Source: Diplodia intermedia (taxonomy: Eukaryota; Ascomycota; Dothideomycetes; Botryosphaeriales; Botryosphaeriaceae). Taken from it: a DNA stretch of 64,000 bases. Where the stretch lies: assembly GCA_021495925.1 (NCBI GenBank), contig JAKEKT010000023.1:186001-250000 (forward strand). The letters are read 5' to 3'. Below are positions 25,014-35,058 of the stretch, in pieces; the stretch's first letter is position 1; the number at the start of each line of letters is the position of its first letter. The position numbers and the translations under genes are program-made. The notes beneath the pieces are model-generated. The model was not told the origin of the DNA. It did not search any database and worked only from the letters and a program-made list of their open reading frames with translations.

Positions 25014-26530
25014 ATGGACAAACCGATCCCTGCCTTCTACTGTTGCTACCTCCTGCGGTCTACTGTCCGCCCCGCTCGCCTCTACGTCGGCTCGACGCCA
25101 AATCCGTTGCGCCGACTCAGGCAGCATAACGGTCTCTCCAAGGGCGGTGCTGCACGGACCGACCGCGACTCTTTGCGCCCGTGGGAGATGGCCTGCATCG
25201 TCTCCGGCTTCCCTTCCAAGATCGCTGCGCTTCAGTTCGAGTACGTATAAGCACTGTCACGTGATCGCCACCTCAACATGCCACACTGCCAGTCCGCCCC
25301 GAACGATCTAGATTCCACGCGAGGTATCTGCGTTCTTTGAGCTGCAATGGAGTTGATAGCAGGTATTGCGATTCGTCTTACCCTGTAGTCACTATAGTGT
25401 CTTTCGCGAGCGAGCAACCCGGCGATTTCGAACCTCCGCCCTGAAACCATGCGTCGTTTAGTTATTGTTGCCCCGGCTTCTAATGCGCTTGCAGATGGGC
25501 ATGGCAGAACACCCACGTTACACGCCACATCCCCTCCGAGGACCGGATTACTGCTTCACGAAAGGGCCGCAGGAGACCCGCTCTCTCTCTGGCTGACAGG
25601 ATCTCCAACCTCCACCTTCTTCTACGCGTCAAGAGCTTCGAAAGATGGCCTCTGCGCGTCACGTTCTTCACCGAGGACGTGTACCGCGTCTGGGAGGACT
25701 GGATAAAAAGCACACCGCTCAAGATCCGGAGCAACATTCGTGTGGAGCTGGAAAAGGCAGACGTCTTGAAAGAATTCCAAAGACCAGACGCAGAGGACAC
25801 GGTCGACACTTCCAAGATGATTGGCAATGGAAAGGGCATCGAAGGTATTGACGTCGGTTACGAGAGCTTGAAAGCTTATCTGGAGAAAAGCGAAACACTC
25901 CTAGCAGAGGGCAAGAGGCTCACATGCGCGGTGTGCGACAAGCGAATGCAGACGGAGAAGTGTATCACGTTAGTCTGCCCACAGGAGGACTGCCAGGTTA
26001 CCTCGCACATGACCTGTCTCTCAAAGACATTTCTGCGGCAAGAAGGGAAGCCTGATGCAATCATACCTCTGCAAGGGCAATGCCCTGGCTGTGAGAGGCT
26101 AACGGAGTGGTCAACGCTCATGAAAGAACTAAGTCTTAGGACCCGCGGTGAAAAGGAGGTTGCCGCTCTTCAGAAGAAGCGTAAACGCAAGGCGGCTTCG
26201 CCTTCAAAGGCGACGGCAGCAGCAATCGCTACAATTGCTACAGTCGGTGCACTCGGAAGTGATGCCAGCTCGGACAATGAGTCAGAGTATCCGGACATTG
26301 AGAACGCCTTGCCGCACTCCATGAACAGCCGTGGGATGCATCCTGACGACAGTGATGGATTTGAAGATATCGACGAGTGGTACCACCAAAGAAACGGTAG
26401 TGAGCCAGATTCGGACACCGACGTCGATATGGAGAAATCAGAGGAGTTGAGCGTCACTGCAGCCCGAGTGCCGGTGACGCCGATAGTGATCGCAGACAGC
26501 GATTGGGATGATGCTGAGGAGCTCGATTAG
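25014..26530 (+). CDS. slx1: Structure-specific endonuclease subunit SLX1
   Basis: Catalytic partner of SLX4; cuts branched DNA such as flaps and Holliday junctions during repair. Exons 25014-25240 and 25495-26530 join in phase 2 at E-W to give 420 residues. The intron is 254 nt, long for this window. The GIY-YIG domain occupies about residues 6-90: FYCCYLLRS, then [19 protein letters not shown] with the catalytic Arg, and the metal-binding Glu in [18 protein letters not shown]-terminal RING-like zinc region spans about residues 220-275 ([22 protein letters not shown]), as in other SLX1 proteins. The remaining tail is acidic and Ser-rich, ending [11 protein letters not shown]. The start [11 protein letters not shown] matches the usual SLX1 N-terminus. 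The gene converges on CDC8 with only 96 bases between stop codons. Confidence 0.95.
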
Positions 26531-26626
26531 AAGCTGTGGTGCAACGAGGAGGCTTGGTACTCACTATACCCAGTCTGTAGAAGCTAAAATGATACCCTGG
26601 TTTATGTGCCCCCTCTACTTGTTCCC

Positions 26627-27335
26627 TCATAATGAATCCACGAGCCTCAAAGGACCATCTTCTTCATCCACCCTCTCGACGGCTTTCAAAACAGCCTCCT
26701 CAACTTTCTTTGCGACCTCATCCTCAACGTCTCCAGCATCGATAGTCACAAAGTCCTGACCTTCCTGCTGAAGCGTCTTCATGTCGGCAAACAAGTCCCG
26801 CACACGCTTCTGCATCCTGGAGTTTTCGTACTTCTCGCTACCGAAGCCACCGCGCTGGGCGGCCTTTTCAGGCGAGATGTCCAGAAACACAACGACGTCA
26901 GGCCGCGGTAGTCCTACTTCCGGATGCCTTGCCCACTCTAGTGAAAGAGACGGGTTGTCCTTCGCGGCCGAGTACACACAGCCAGAGTAGTAATAACGAT
27001 CAATGACGACCGTAGTTCCCTCGGCAATGAGAGCTTTGATTCTGGCGCTGAGAGTAGAGCATCGCATCAGCATCGCTTGACATGGGAGTTGAGGAAGAGA
27101 CTCACGCAGCTTCCCAACGATTTGCTGAGAAGAGTAGATGGATGACGTGGTCTTCCTGCTCGCTCGCGCCGGTCAGGTACGCGTTGATCATCTGGCCGAT
27201 CGGCGTGGTGCGGTCCGGGAAACGCATGTGGAGCACGCGGTGGCCGTGTTCCTGCAGCCGCGCGACGAGACGGCCGCATTGCGTTGTTTTGCCGGCGCGG
27301 TCCAGGCCTTCGAAGACGACGAGCTTGCCGCGCAT
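26627..27335 (-). CDS. cdc8: Thymidylate kinase
   Basis: Phosphorylates dTMP to dTDP for DNA synthesis. Exons 27335-27106 and 27047-26627 are separated by a 58-nt intron in phase 2 and encode 216 residues, the same length as yeast Cdc8. The P-loop is [11 protein letters not shown] (residues 9-19), the DRY motif that binds the nucleotide substrate is in [10 protein letters not shown] (about residue 94), and the LID-like segment contains [14 protein letters not shown]. In the upstream frame a stop codon precedes the chosen ATG with no other ATG between, which fixes the start unless an extra exon exists. The protein has no targeting signal and should act in the cytosol and nucleus. Its 3' end lies close to that of SLX1. 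Confidence 0.95.
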
Positions 27336-28420
27336 GGCTTCGTTTTCGAGCTGTTGATCTGTGTGGACGGCGGACCGGGCGATCGATGAACGTTGAGTGC
27401 GCTACCGGATGTTGGACCCTGTCGGTTGCGGTATTGTTTTTCTCAGCGCGTTGGTCGAAGGCCCAGTAGTGCAAGGATGCGAGCCGGCCCTGATCGGCAC
27501 CTGGGATTCGAGTGGGTCGGCCTCACGTGGCCGCGCCAACGACATCTCGTCTCGCGACGCCGCCCTCGACTCTTCTCTTCCGCATCATCAAAGCTTGACA
27601 CAAATCCAAGGGCGCCGTTGCGAGCCTCGCGAGTCTTGACCTCGCTGCTCATGCTCCGATGCCGTATAATTGTGTGAGAGTGATTCGAGCAGCCCACGCT
27701 GTCTAAGCAGCTTCTGCGACGCGACACGCTTTTCGCGATTGGAATCTGCTCTATTGCTGGGCGACAATACAAGACTTCATAGTGTAGCTTTGTTGTTGTT
27801 TGTTAAGCGGGTTGCTATTTCTCTCGCACAGGCTGTTGGTGTACAACTCGGAAGTCATTTGTTCGCGAAGAAACCTGGACACCAGGGCAACAATTTATCA
27901 TGCCACTTCACGTTGCTCAAGCATTATTTCCTCATAGCACGACTGTTAAATATAAATATGCTTCTAGTGGCTGTAGCCTCTAAGATTGTTGGATTCAGCG
28001 TGGTTGTTAACGTCCTTATCAGCCTCGACATCTGTCAACAGCTGTCCGACATTACCAGATGCGATATGCCTAAGTTGGACACACTGTAGTGGGCACAAAG
28101 TGCGTGGGGAGCCGGTTCGATGCTTGATACCGAGAATGGTAAGCCATGATCCTCTGCAAGGCATCCAAGTCGTGCAAGGCAGGTAAGGTGGTTGGCACAT
28201 GTGAAAATGCCCTCTTCACACTTGAGCCTCACTGCGCGACTGCGCGACTGCCCCATCAGTAGACGATAGCACACTAAGCGAGGCGCACCGCCCTTATAAA
28301 CATCTTCCAGAGCGCAACCTCCAACTCTTTCCTCTTCACCGCGCACTCTGGCAAGCTCCACATCGATACCGTTGACTAGATATTCTGCAACCTCAGCACC
28401 ATATCGCCACCAACAGCATC
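27336..28420. other. Divergent intergenic region upstream of thymidylate kinase and the next gene
   Basis: About 1.1 kb, AT-richer in its centre, with only short unrecognisable frames. It should contain the thymidylate kinase promoter at the left and the promoter of the low-complexity membrane protein at the right, where a TATA box (28294-28300) and a pyrimidine-rich leader are visible. Confidence 0.5.
28294..28300 (+). promoter_or_regulatory. TATA box upstream of the low-complexity membrane protein
   Basis: The sequence ttataaa lies about 125 bases before the ATG at 28421 and is followed by a C/T-rich leader. This supports transcription of the downstream frame. Confidence 0.5.
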
Positions 28421-29734
28421 ATGTCGGCTTCCACCATCGACGTCGTGGCTCTCACCACCGCCGCAACCTGGATGACGCTGAGCGGCACTGCGCTCAGCTC
28501 CAGCATCCACGTCCTCATGCGCGTTTTTGTCGGGTTCCTGGTCTTCTCCGCCGTCGACCTAAAGATCCTGGAGCCGCTCACCAATCCTGACGCCGTCGAC
28601 GACGACGAGGACAGCCGATGCTCCCTCCGCCTCACCTTCTGTTGGGTTGGTCTTCTTGGCCTTCTCGTCGCACACATCGTCTTTCCCGGCCTCCGTCGCC
28701 TCTGCTCTGCTTTGGCTGTCGCTGTGCCCTTGTCACAGAAGCAGCAGCAGCAGCAGGTACCTGGCGCTTGGCCATCGTCCCGGTCCCGGCTTGCGCCGTC
28801 ATCGCCGCCAACCTCTCCTCCACATTCGACCTCGGCCTCGCCCGCCTCATCACCGTCGCCTTCACCCGATCCCGCCAACGACAACGACAACTGGGAGGCT
28901 GACCATCGCGCCAAGATGGGCAGTCTCCCGGCGAACTGCTTCATCTCCCCTGCTGAGCTCGCTGCCCGCGGTAAGCGGGGCTACACTTGCCCTTCTTACG
29001 ACGACGACGATTCGGCCCACGGGCCCGGCCCCAAGCCTGTCACGAAGCCCGCCGCCAAGGAAGAGCTCTTCCTCTTCGGCTTGGGACTGGGTCCCCGATT
29101 CACCCTTTCTCTACCCTCCACCATCCAGCCCGCGCCCGCTCCGGCGGAGAAGGAGGAGAAGGAAGAGGAGAAGGAGGATGAGGATAAGGAGGAGGAAGTG
29201 GAGAAAGATGAGGATAAGGAGGAGGAAGTGGAGAAAGACGAGGATAGGGTCCCTTGGACCCGCGACGGATTGCTGGACTTCCCCAGCGAGTACGACGGCA
29301 TCCGCGCCCGCTTCTTCGCCGCCGGTGCCGCCGACGCCGCTGTTATTGCCGCCCGCGGTCCTGGAGCCCATGATGATGAGGCCGAGGGCGAGGTTCACGA
29401 TGTTGTACGGACGGCTGACAGTGCCTCTCGCCGTCCCGCCATTTCCGGTTCCTCGTCTCTCCGCCTCCTCTCATCAAAACGCTACCAGGTTCGACCCAGC
29501 CGCCCTCTCCGCCGACGCCTCACTTGGTTCGCCGCCAGGATCGTTGTCTCATCAGCGCCATCCGTTCGCGCCGCAGCTGTTCCCGCTGTAGCTGTTCCCG
29601 CCGACGCCTCTCTTGGTTCGCTGCCAGGATCGTGGTCCCATTGGCGCCACTCGTTCGCGCCGTCGCGTCCGCGTAAAGGCAACAGGTCGAGGAAGTGGAA
29701 AGTGAGGAGGCTGTTGGCATCTTCTCCCTTCTGA
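28421..29734 (+). CDS. Putative two-helix membrane protein with acidic low-complexity tail
   Basis: Unbroken frame of 437 residues; I do not recognise a family. The N-terminal 95 residues are the most protein-like: two hydrophobic segments (about residues 29-46, VLMRVFVGFLVFSAVDL, and about 70-90, LTFCWVGLLGLLVAHIVF) separated by an acidic loop. Then follow a Gln run, a Ser/Pro-rich stretch and an acidic Glu/Lys block built from two exact 30-base repeats. The last 100 residues are Arg/Ala/Ser-rich. Here an imperfect 65-base duplication is offset by 89 bases, so its two copies fall in different frames, which casts doubt on the 3' part of the model. An unrecognised intron near 29400-29600 is possible. 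A TATA box and leader upstream support expression. Confidence 0.5.
   Translation: MSASTIDVVALTTAATWMTLSGTALSSSIHVLMRVFVGFLVFSAVDLKILEPLTNPDAVDDDEDSRCSLRLTFCWVGLLGLLVAHIVFPGLRRLCSALAVAVPLSQKQQQQQVPGAWPSSRSRLAPSSPPTSPPHSTSASPASSPSPSPDPANDNDNWEADHRAKMGSLPANCFISPAELAARGKRGYTCPSYDDDDSAHGPGPKPVTKPAAKEELFLFGLGLGPRFTLSLPSTIQPAPAPAEKEEKEEEKEDEDKEEEVEKDEDKEEEVEKDEDRVPWTRDGLLDFPSEYDGIRARFFAAGAADAAVIAARGPGAHDDEAEGEVHDVVRTADSASRRPAISGSSSLRLLSSKRYQVRPSRPLRRRLTWFAARIVVSSAPSVRAAAVPAVAVPADASLGSLPGSWSHWRHSFAPSRPRKGNRSRKWKVRRLLASSPF
29177..29236 (+). repeat. Two exact 30-base tandem repeats coding for an acidic block
   Basis: The unit beginning gatgaggataaggaggagga occurs twice without a mismatch, followed by a partial third copy ending in gaggatagg. 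It codes for repeats of the type DEDKEEEVEK. Identity at the DNA level suggests a recent duplication. Confidence 0.9.
29514..29664 (+). repeat. Imperfect direct duplication of about 65 bases, offset 89
   Basis: The segment starting near 29514 (gacgcctcacttggttcg) recurs near 29603 (gacgcctctcttggttcg), with similar sequence through gttcgcgccg in both copies. The offset of 89 is not a multiple of three, so one frame reads the two copies as different peptides. Between them lies a smaller repeat of gctgttcccgc. Confidence 0.8.
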
Positions 29735-30109
29735 ACGCGATATCCGGCATTCATACCACGTTGAACCTTTTATTTGTTGGCTTGACCTCTTCTGTCGACC
29801 TTTTCTGATCCTTTGGCCTCCACCTAGAACGCTCCGTCGAGAAATCCACAAAAACACTACAAAACAGATAACCGACAAAAAAAAGGTCCTTTTCGTTTCT
29901 CCGATTGCTGAATTACTACACCGTTGTCGCATTAAACGCCTTGCATATCCTCTTTCAGCGGTTTCTCCACTCAGCAAGCGTTCTTTGTTCATGCAACACT
30001 CTTCGATTCAGCGTACTTCCTCCATTCCACGGCGACATTCTGATTTCCAGCGCGCATTCTTCCGGTCGGCCTTCACCACCGTATGGCGGCTCCATCTATC
30101 CGAGGGTTC

Positions 30110-30555
30110 CTAATCATCTTCGGAAATGTATCCCATACCTTTCCTCCACCAGGACCAGACGTTTCGTTGCTGCATGATTGCACCGAATTCTTTCACCGTT
30201 TCGACCTCGAACAGACCAACTGAGACATCGCGATCTCCACAGACATCATTCTCTGGCGCGATAGGAGCTGGGCGAACGGCTAATTGGTAGTCTTTATACC
30301 GGAGCCTCTGCGTGGCGTCAGTGAAGAGAGGTGATCGGGCAGCGCTTCTCCACGTACGTTGACTGACAACACCCAATTCCTCACACCATTGGCGCTCCCC
30401 TCGGCATACATGATCCCAGGACAGCCTCCGCTGCACAGCAAAGCGTAAACACCATGGTTGTCGGCGGCCTTCTTCAGATTGGCAACCTTTTTCCGAGAGG
30501 TGATATGATGGGTGCGGATCAAAGCATTGTACAGCGGGTGTGTTACGCGCGACAT
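30110..30555 (-). CDS. Small DUF1115-like protein
   Basis: Two exons, 30555-30358 and 30307-30110, join across a 50-nt intron (GTACGT to CGCAG, phase 0) to give 131 residues. The pattern resembles the C-terminal domain found after RWD domains in RWDD2-type proteins and in Prp3: a THHITSRKK start, then GVYALLCSGGCPGIMYAEG, and a final LRYKDYQL strand after the splice junction. The end, EFGAIMQQRNVWSWWRKGMGY, is distinctive and likely conserved. Function is unknown. The 5' end is uncertain: the same frame is open further upstream but has no earlier ATG, so an additional short exon (possibly starting at the ATG near 30771) could exist and would lengthen the protein. The unspliced alternative frame across the intron reads poorly. 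Confidence 0.5.
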
Positions 30556-30875
30556 GCAGGAAGGAGTGACAAAAACCAGGGAGATGTTCACAGAGGAAGG
30601 GAGCGTCCAGCGATCCAATGACGTCGGCGGTTTCGGCCTCCAGTTTCGGAAGAGCTTCGGCGAACTCTGCGCGCGTGCGCGGCGGGGCAAGCGCGTCTCT
30701 AGGCAGCCGGAGCTTCTGCGCGCTTCCACTTCACCCACAGGTACACAAAAGGCTTCGAGCAGGCATCCGCCATTGTGTACTACTGCTTCACCCCCAATCT
30801 CGAATCAGACGAAGCTTCCGCAGCTTCCTGACCAGTCTCACGACCCATCCCGACCACGCCCCGCTCTCAATCGTC
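30556..30875. promoter_or_regulatory. Short bidirectional promoter region, DUF1115-like gene and SGT1
   Basis: At most 320 bases separate the two divergent start codons, less if the DUF1115-like gene has an extra 5' exon. No TATA box is obvious. Shared control is an inference from geometry. Confidence 0.4.
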
Positions 30876-32106
30876 ATGGACCACGCCAAAAAAGCCCAGG
30901 ATGCTCTGCAGGCCGGCCAGTACGACGTTTCCGTCGCGAAGTATACTGAGGCAATCGCGTCACAGAATACTGCGGTCTCATACTACATCGGTCGCTCCAC
31001 TGCCTACCAGCGCCTCTCGCCGCCCAACCTCGAAGCCGCGCTCAAGGATGCCGAGATCGCCGTGAATCTCGCTCACAAGCGCCAGAAGCGCGAGCTCATT
31101 GGCGAGGCCCAGCAGCGTCGCGCCGTCACTCTGTTCGCTTTGGGACAGTACGCGAACGCCGGGCACGTGTTTGGCATCGTCAAGAAGTTCAACGAAAAAG
31201 AGAAAACACTGCCGATGTGGGAGATGAAGATCCAAAGCAAGCTCAAGAACCTGCCTGAGGACGACGAGGCCCGCAAGGTCACTGCTGTCGACGTGCCCGA
31301 CACCGAGCCTGAATCTACATCCAAGTCTCAGTCCACAACGCCTGCTGACCCTTCCACTTCCAAGGCGGAGCAGAAGGCGCCGGCAACGACCGGCGCTCCA
31401 CAGCCCACTCCAGCGGACAAGGTCAGGTATGAGTGGTACACATTTGGCGAGAGCGTCACCATCAGCATCTTCGCGAAGGGTGTGCCCAAGGACAAGGTCA
31501 CAGTCGAGATTGAAGAACGTAGTGTAAGTTTCCTTTCGCAAATGTCGCGTCGCAGGAGCTAATTAAGAGCAGTTGGCAGTATCCTTCCCCACCGCGAACT
31601 CTACGACGTACGAACTCAATCTCGATCCTCTCTTCGCGCCTGTCGTTCCCGACGGGTCGACGTACAACGTCACTCCCTCCAAGATCGAAGTCATACTCAA
31701 GAAGGCTAGCTCGGGGTTGAAATGGTCTGCACTGGAGAGCAAAGACGAGTCACTTCTCCAAACGGCCACCAACAGTGTTTCTGCCAAGCAGAGTGCATCA
31801 GCTCCGTCTTATCCCACCTCGTCGCGCTCTGGACCGAAGGACTGGGACAAGGTGGCCAGCGAGTTGACCAAGCCCAAAGATAAGAGTGCCGATAGCCTGG
31901 ACGATGATGACGAAGGCGGAGACCCTGCCAATGCCTTCTTCCGCAAGCTGTACCAGGGCGCAGACCCAGACACCCGCAGGGCTATGATGAAGAGCTTCCA
32001 GGAAAGCAACGGCACGGCTCTCAGCACCAACTGGGCCGAGGTCAGCAAGGCAAAGGTGGAGACAAGCCCGCCTGAGGGCATGGAAGCCAGGCAGTGGGAG
32101 GCTTGA
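30876..32106 (+). CDS. sgt1: SGT1 co-chaperone
   Basis: HSP90 co-chaperone that helps assemble kinetochore and SCF components by linking HSP90 to Skp1. Exons 30876-31523 and 31573-32106 are joined in phase 0 across a 49-nt intron, giving 393 residues (yeast Sgt1 has 395). Three domains appear in order: a TPR region (about 1-125, starting AKKAQDALQAGQYDVSVAKY), a CS domain (about 188-280, beginning VRYEWYTFGESVTISIFAKG and continuing over the intron to LKKASSGLKWSALE) and the SGS domain (about 300-393, with KDWDKVASEL and DPDTRRAMMKSFQESNGTALSTNW). The variable linker between TPR and CS is Thr/Pro/Ser-rich. Nothing is missing. It is divergent from the DUF1115-like gene. Confidence 0.95.
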
Positions 32107-32785
32107 GGCTGGCGTGAGCTGTCTTAGTGCTCCCTCACCCAACGGATTGCTAAGCGATACCGCTTTTATTCACTTCTCCACCTTGCCGCCGGGATGGGCG
32201 ATGTAGGAGGAACCTCTACTTCAAGCTTATACCTTCGTTTGTCAGAGGGCATTACAACGGCGTATGGCTTATATTTCTCTCTTTTCATTGCGATTGCTAG
32301 CGCTGGTGCTCAGGTGTTGCGGGATGAGATGAAAATTATTACATCGATAGCTGGTATGGGTAAAGGGAGCAATAGGAATTCCAAAAGGGGCAAAGCTGGC
32401 ACGCAAGGGGTAGTTTAATTGCCACAATCAAGGGTACTGTAGTCTTTCAGCTGCTGCGTGTGTGTAATGTCAAGATGGCCTATATTAGGATGAAACAGAC
32501 GGGTTGAACGTGGCCAATGGCGAGCTGGGATTAAGTAAGACGGGCGGAATGACGTCTGGCCGATGACTCGCGCCCTCGCGCTCCCAAGACCCCGAGACGG
32601 AGCAAAACGCGGGGACCTTCACCACTGCTGACAAAAGGCCAAACGAAATCGCGAAATGCATTGACACGGCCCATGGCACGTTCCCCGAATATTGCTCCAG
32701 ACCCCCTCCGTTAATCAGCGGAACTTTCGGGCACTTGCGTCCGGGAGCCGCCGTCATTTCTGCCAACACGGCCCACACTGGTCTG

Positions 32786-32809
32786 CAGACCTGCAGCTCT
32801 GCAGGTCTG
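32786..32809. promoter_or_regulatory. Perfect 11-base inverted repeat with 2-base spacer
   Basis: The arms cagacctgcag and ctgcaggtctg are exact reverse complements separated by ct. It lies about 340 bases before the TATA box of the questin-oxidase-like gene. It could be a dimeric transcription-factor site or a hairpin; the first is inference only. Confidence 0.6.
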
Positions 32810-33148
32810 TAAGTATTCACTCGCCCGACCAATCATGTAGCTCTCTCTGGACGGCCGCCTGAGGATCATGTTTCAACGGCGTGTTCATACGTCAGAATTG
32901 GCCAGCCGTGGTGGATGACCGACCACCACGAGCTGCGGGGACTAGTAGGGAGAAGCTTGGAGTCTCACGCAACGGCCTTGGTTTTACCTTTTGCCCCTCC
33001 AACCCCTCCTGGTGGCCGCTAACAACACGGTCCAATTGCCCCTCTGCCCACACCTCGCTCCTTCGCGCCTTTCTTACCCCCGTTCACTCAGCCACCAGTG
33101 AGACCAAAGCTTTCGTGATCGTGAGATTCTGGAGCGTCGGGCTGGGCC

Positions 33149-33158
33149 GTATATAAGC
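33149..33158 (+). promoter_or_regulatory. TATA box of the questin-oxidase-like gene
   Basis: The sequence gtatataagc is a strong TATA match about 220 bases before the ATG at 33372, followed by a C/T- and A-rich leader. This suggests a regulated rather than constitutive promoter, an inference. Confidence 0.6.
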
Positions 33159-33371
33159 GCGCTGTCTTCGGTGCGGAGAAAGAGGTTCTCTGATCATCGG
33201 ATAAACCAGACCGTCTCGACGACGGCACAGTCAACCAAGATTCAGGCAACCTCCAGACTCTTTGCTTGGTCGAAGCCTTGCATTAAATATCGCCTCTCTC
33301 CCCTTTCCAGACTCTCCATAACAGCAAGATCTCACATTCGAGACCCAGCCGAACACATTTTGAGCAGAAGC

Positions 33372-34913
33372 ATGGCTACCTCCACCAAGATCCAGCTCAC
33401 CCTCAACGAGAAGCCGGCTTTTTCCGTTGCGCCGCTGAGGAAGGACTCGGCCGACAAGGTATCGGAGCTGCTGCAGGAGAACCATGAGAAGCACCATATA
33501 TACTTCAACAACGATGGATTTCACGTAAGCCCTCGTTCATCTCTTTCTTCTAGCCGTGTCTCAAGAACCTCCAAACTTTCCATCGCATTTAGCTAACCTA
33601 TCCCTTTCAGAACCACATCGTCCACCACCTCCTCACCCTGTACGCCCTCGGCGCCACCCCCTCTGCCATCCAAGCCGCCTACGATGCCAACAAGACCTAC
33701 CAACGCCCGCCCGTCGCCGTCGACCAGCGTGTCGCGGCGGACCTCAGCAGCCGGTCGACCTTCGCCGCGCACCTCGGCGACGAGGCCCGCTACAGCGACT
33801 ATCTCGCGCACTTTTCCGGCGAGCTGAACGCTAAAGGCGTGCCCGCGGTGCTGCGAGAGTACCTGTTTGCGCGCGACGAGCGCGCCGATGATCTTCTTGT
33901 GCGCACCTTCGCCGGCTTCGTGCACCCGCTGATCCACCTCGGTTTCGGTATCGAGTTCGCGCAGCCCGCCATCGTCGCCGAGGCCCTCGCGCAGGCGGCG
34001 ACGCATGATGCGTGGATCGGTGATTATCTGCTCGGCGCGGAGAAGGTGGCGGAAGAGCGGAAGAAGGGTGGAAAGGCGGATGCTGGCGTCACGCTCGTGC
34101 AACTGCTCGACGAGATCAGGGCTAACGAGAAGACGGCGAGCGCGGCGCGGTGGGAGGATCGTAATAGACTGCGTGACGGCGTGATCAAGAGGGCCGGCAA
34201 GGAGATGTGCGAGATCGCGGCGAAGTGGGTCGTCAGTGACGGCGGTGCGGAACGGGAGCTGGAGCGCAAGACGGCGGAAATGATGGACGCGTCTGGTAGG
34301 CTTTCTCTGCTCCGGGCATATTTCATATCAAATTGCATCCCCTGAAGTGCAAAGGACTAAGCAAACCACAGTCTTCTTTACCGCCGCCGCGCAGCGGGCC
34401 CCGCACACTCACAAGATGGACTTCTTCTACATGCACTCTACCAATTCGTCCATCTTCTTCACTTCCTTCCTCACTTCGCCGCTCTTCCCCGCCGAAGCCC
34501 GTGCCCGCCTTCTCGAATGGAAGGGCCGCTTCGACCTTGCCAACTACGCGTCCCGCGGGGCGCCCAAGCTCGCGCCTGCCGAGCTCGTCGACTACCGCTC
34601 GCGCAACCACGCAAACGCTGACTGGCAGCAGCTGTTCGACTACGTCAACAGCTTCACCGAAGACGACGGGCATGTCTCCAAGCTGCTGCGGTCATTCGCC
34701 AACGGCGCACAGGCATGCGATGGGCTGCGGCAGGAGGAGAGGAAGGGCTTTGCCATCCAGGGGCAGGCGCACTGGCTGAAGGCGGCTGCCATGGGCATGG
34801 ACGGCGTGCAGGCGGGCGGCCCCAAGTGGGTCAGGAGCTGCGGGTTCGAGCAGGCTTGGGCGGAGGTGCCGATTAGGGCGGGTGCGGACGAGGGCAAGAG
34901 GTCGCAGCTGTGA
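33372..34913 (+). CDS. Questin oxidase-like protein (DUF4243, Baeyer-Villiger type)
   Basis: Family members such as GedK and AflY take part in oxidative ring opening of anthraquinones and related polyketides. Three exons are proposed: 33372-33524, 33611-34295 and 34372-34913, giving 459 residues. Family signatures visible: YFNNDGFHNHIVHHLLTLYALGA formed across the first splice, FVHPLIHLGFGIEFAQPAIVAEALAQAA in the middle, and, across the second splice, MMDASVFFTAAAQRAPHTHKMDFFYMHSTNSSIFF. His residues in the HNHIVHH and HPLIHLGFG segments are those usually conserved. No polyketide synthase or other tailoring gene lies nearby, so a pathway role is not supported by context. The stop codon overlaps a possible GTGAGT donor, but no good downstream exon was seen. 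Confidence 0.85.
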
Positions 34914-35058
34914 GTTGAGCGCCCTGCTCCGCGGGTAGCTGCGACGCTGGCGACTGGCAGCTTCCTCGTAGCCATGGGCCAATGTATACTTCATCTCGCG
35001 CGCGTCTCCGTCCTCTTCTCTTCTTCATCAGACCCATTCACTATCGGTCATCATCATC

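Larger units (their letters stand above)
32107..33371. other. Intergenic region upstream of the questin-oxidase-like gene
   Basis: About 1.26 kb without a recognisable gene. The left part is the SGT1 3' region. The right part holds a long inverted repeat (32786-32809), a good TATA box (33149-33158) and a leader of about 200 bases before the next start codon. Confidence 0.5.
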
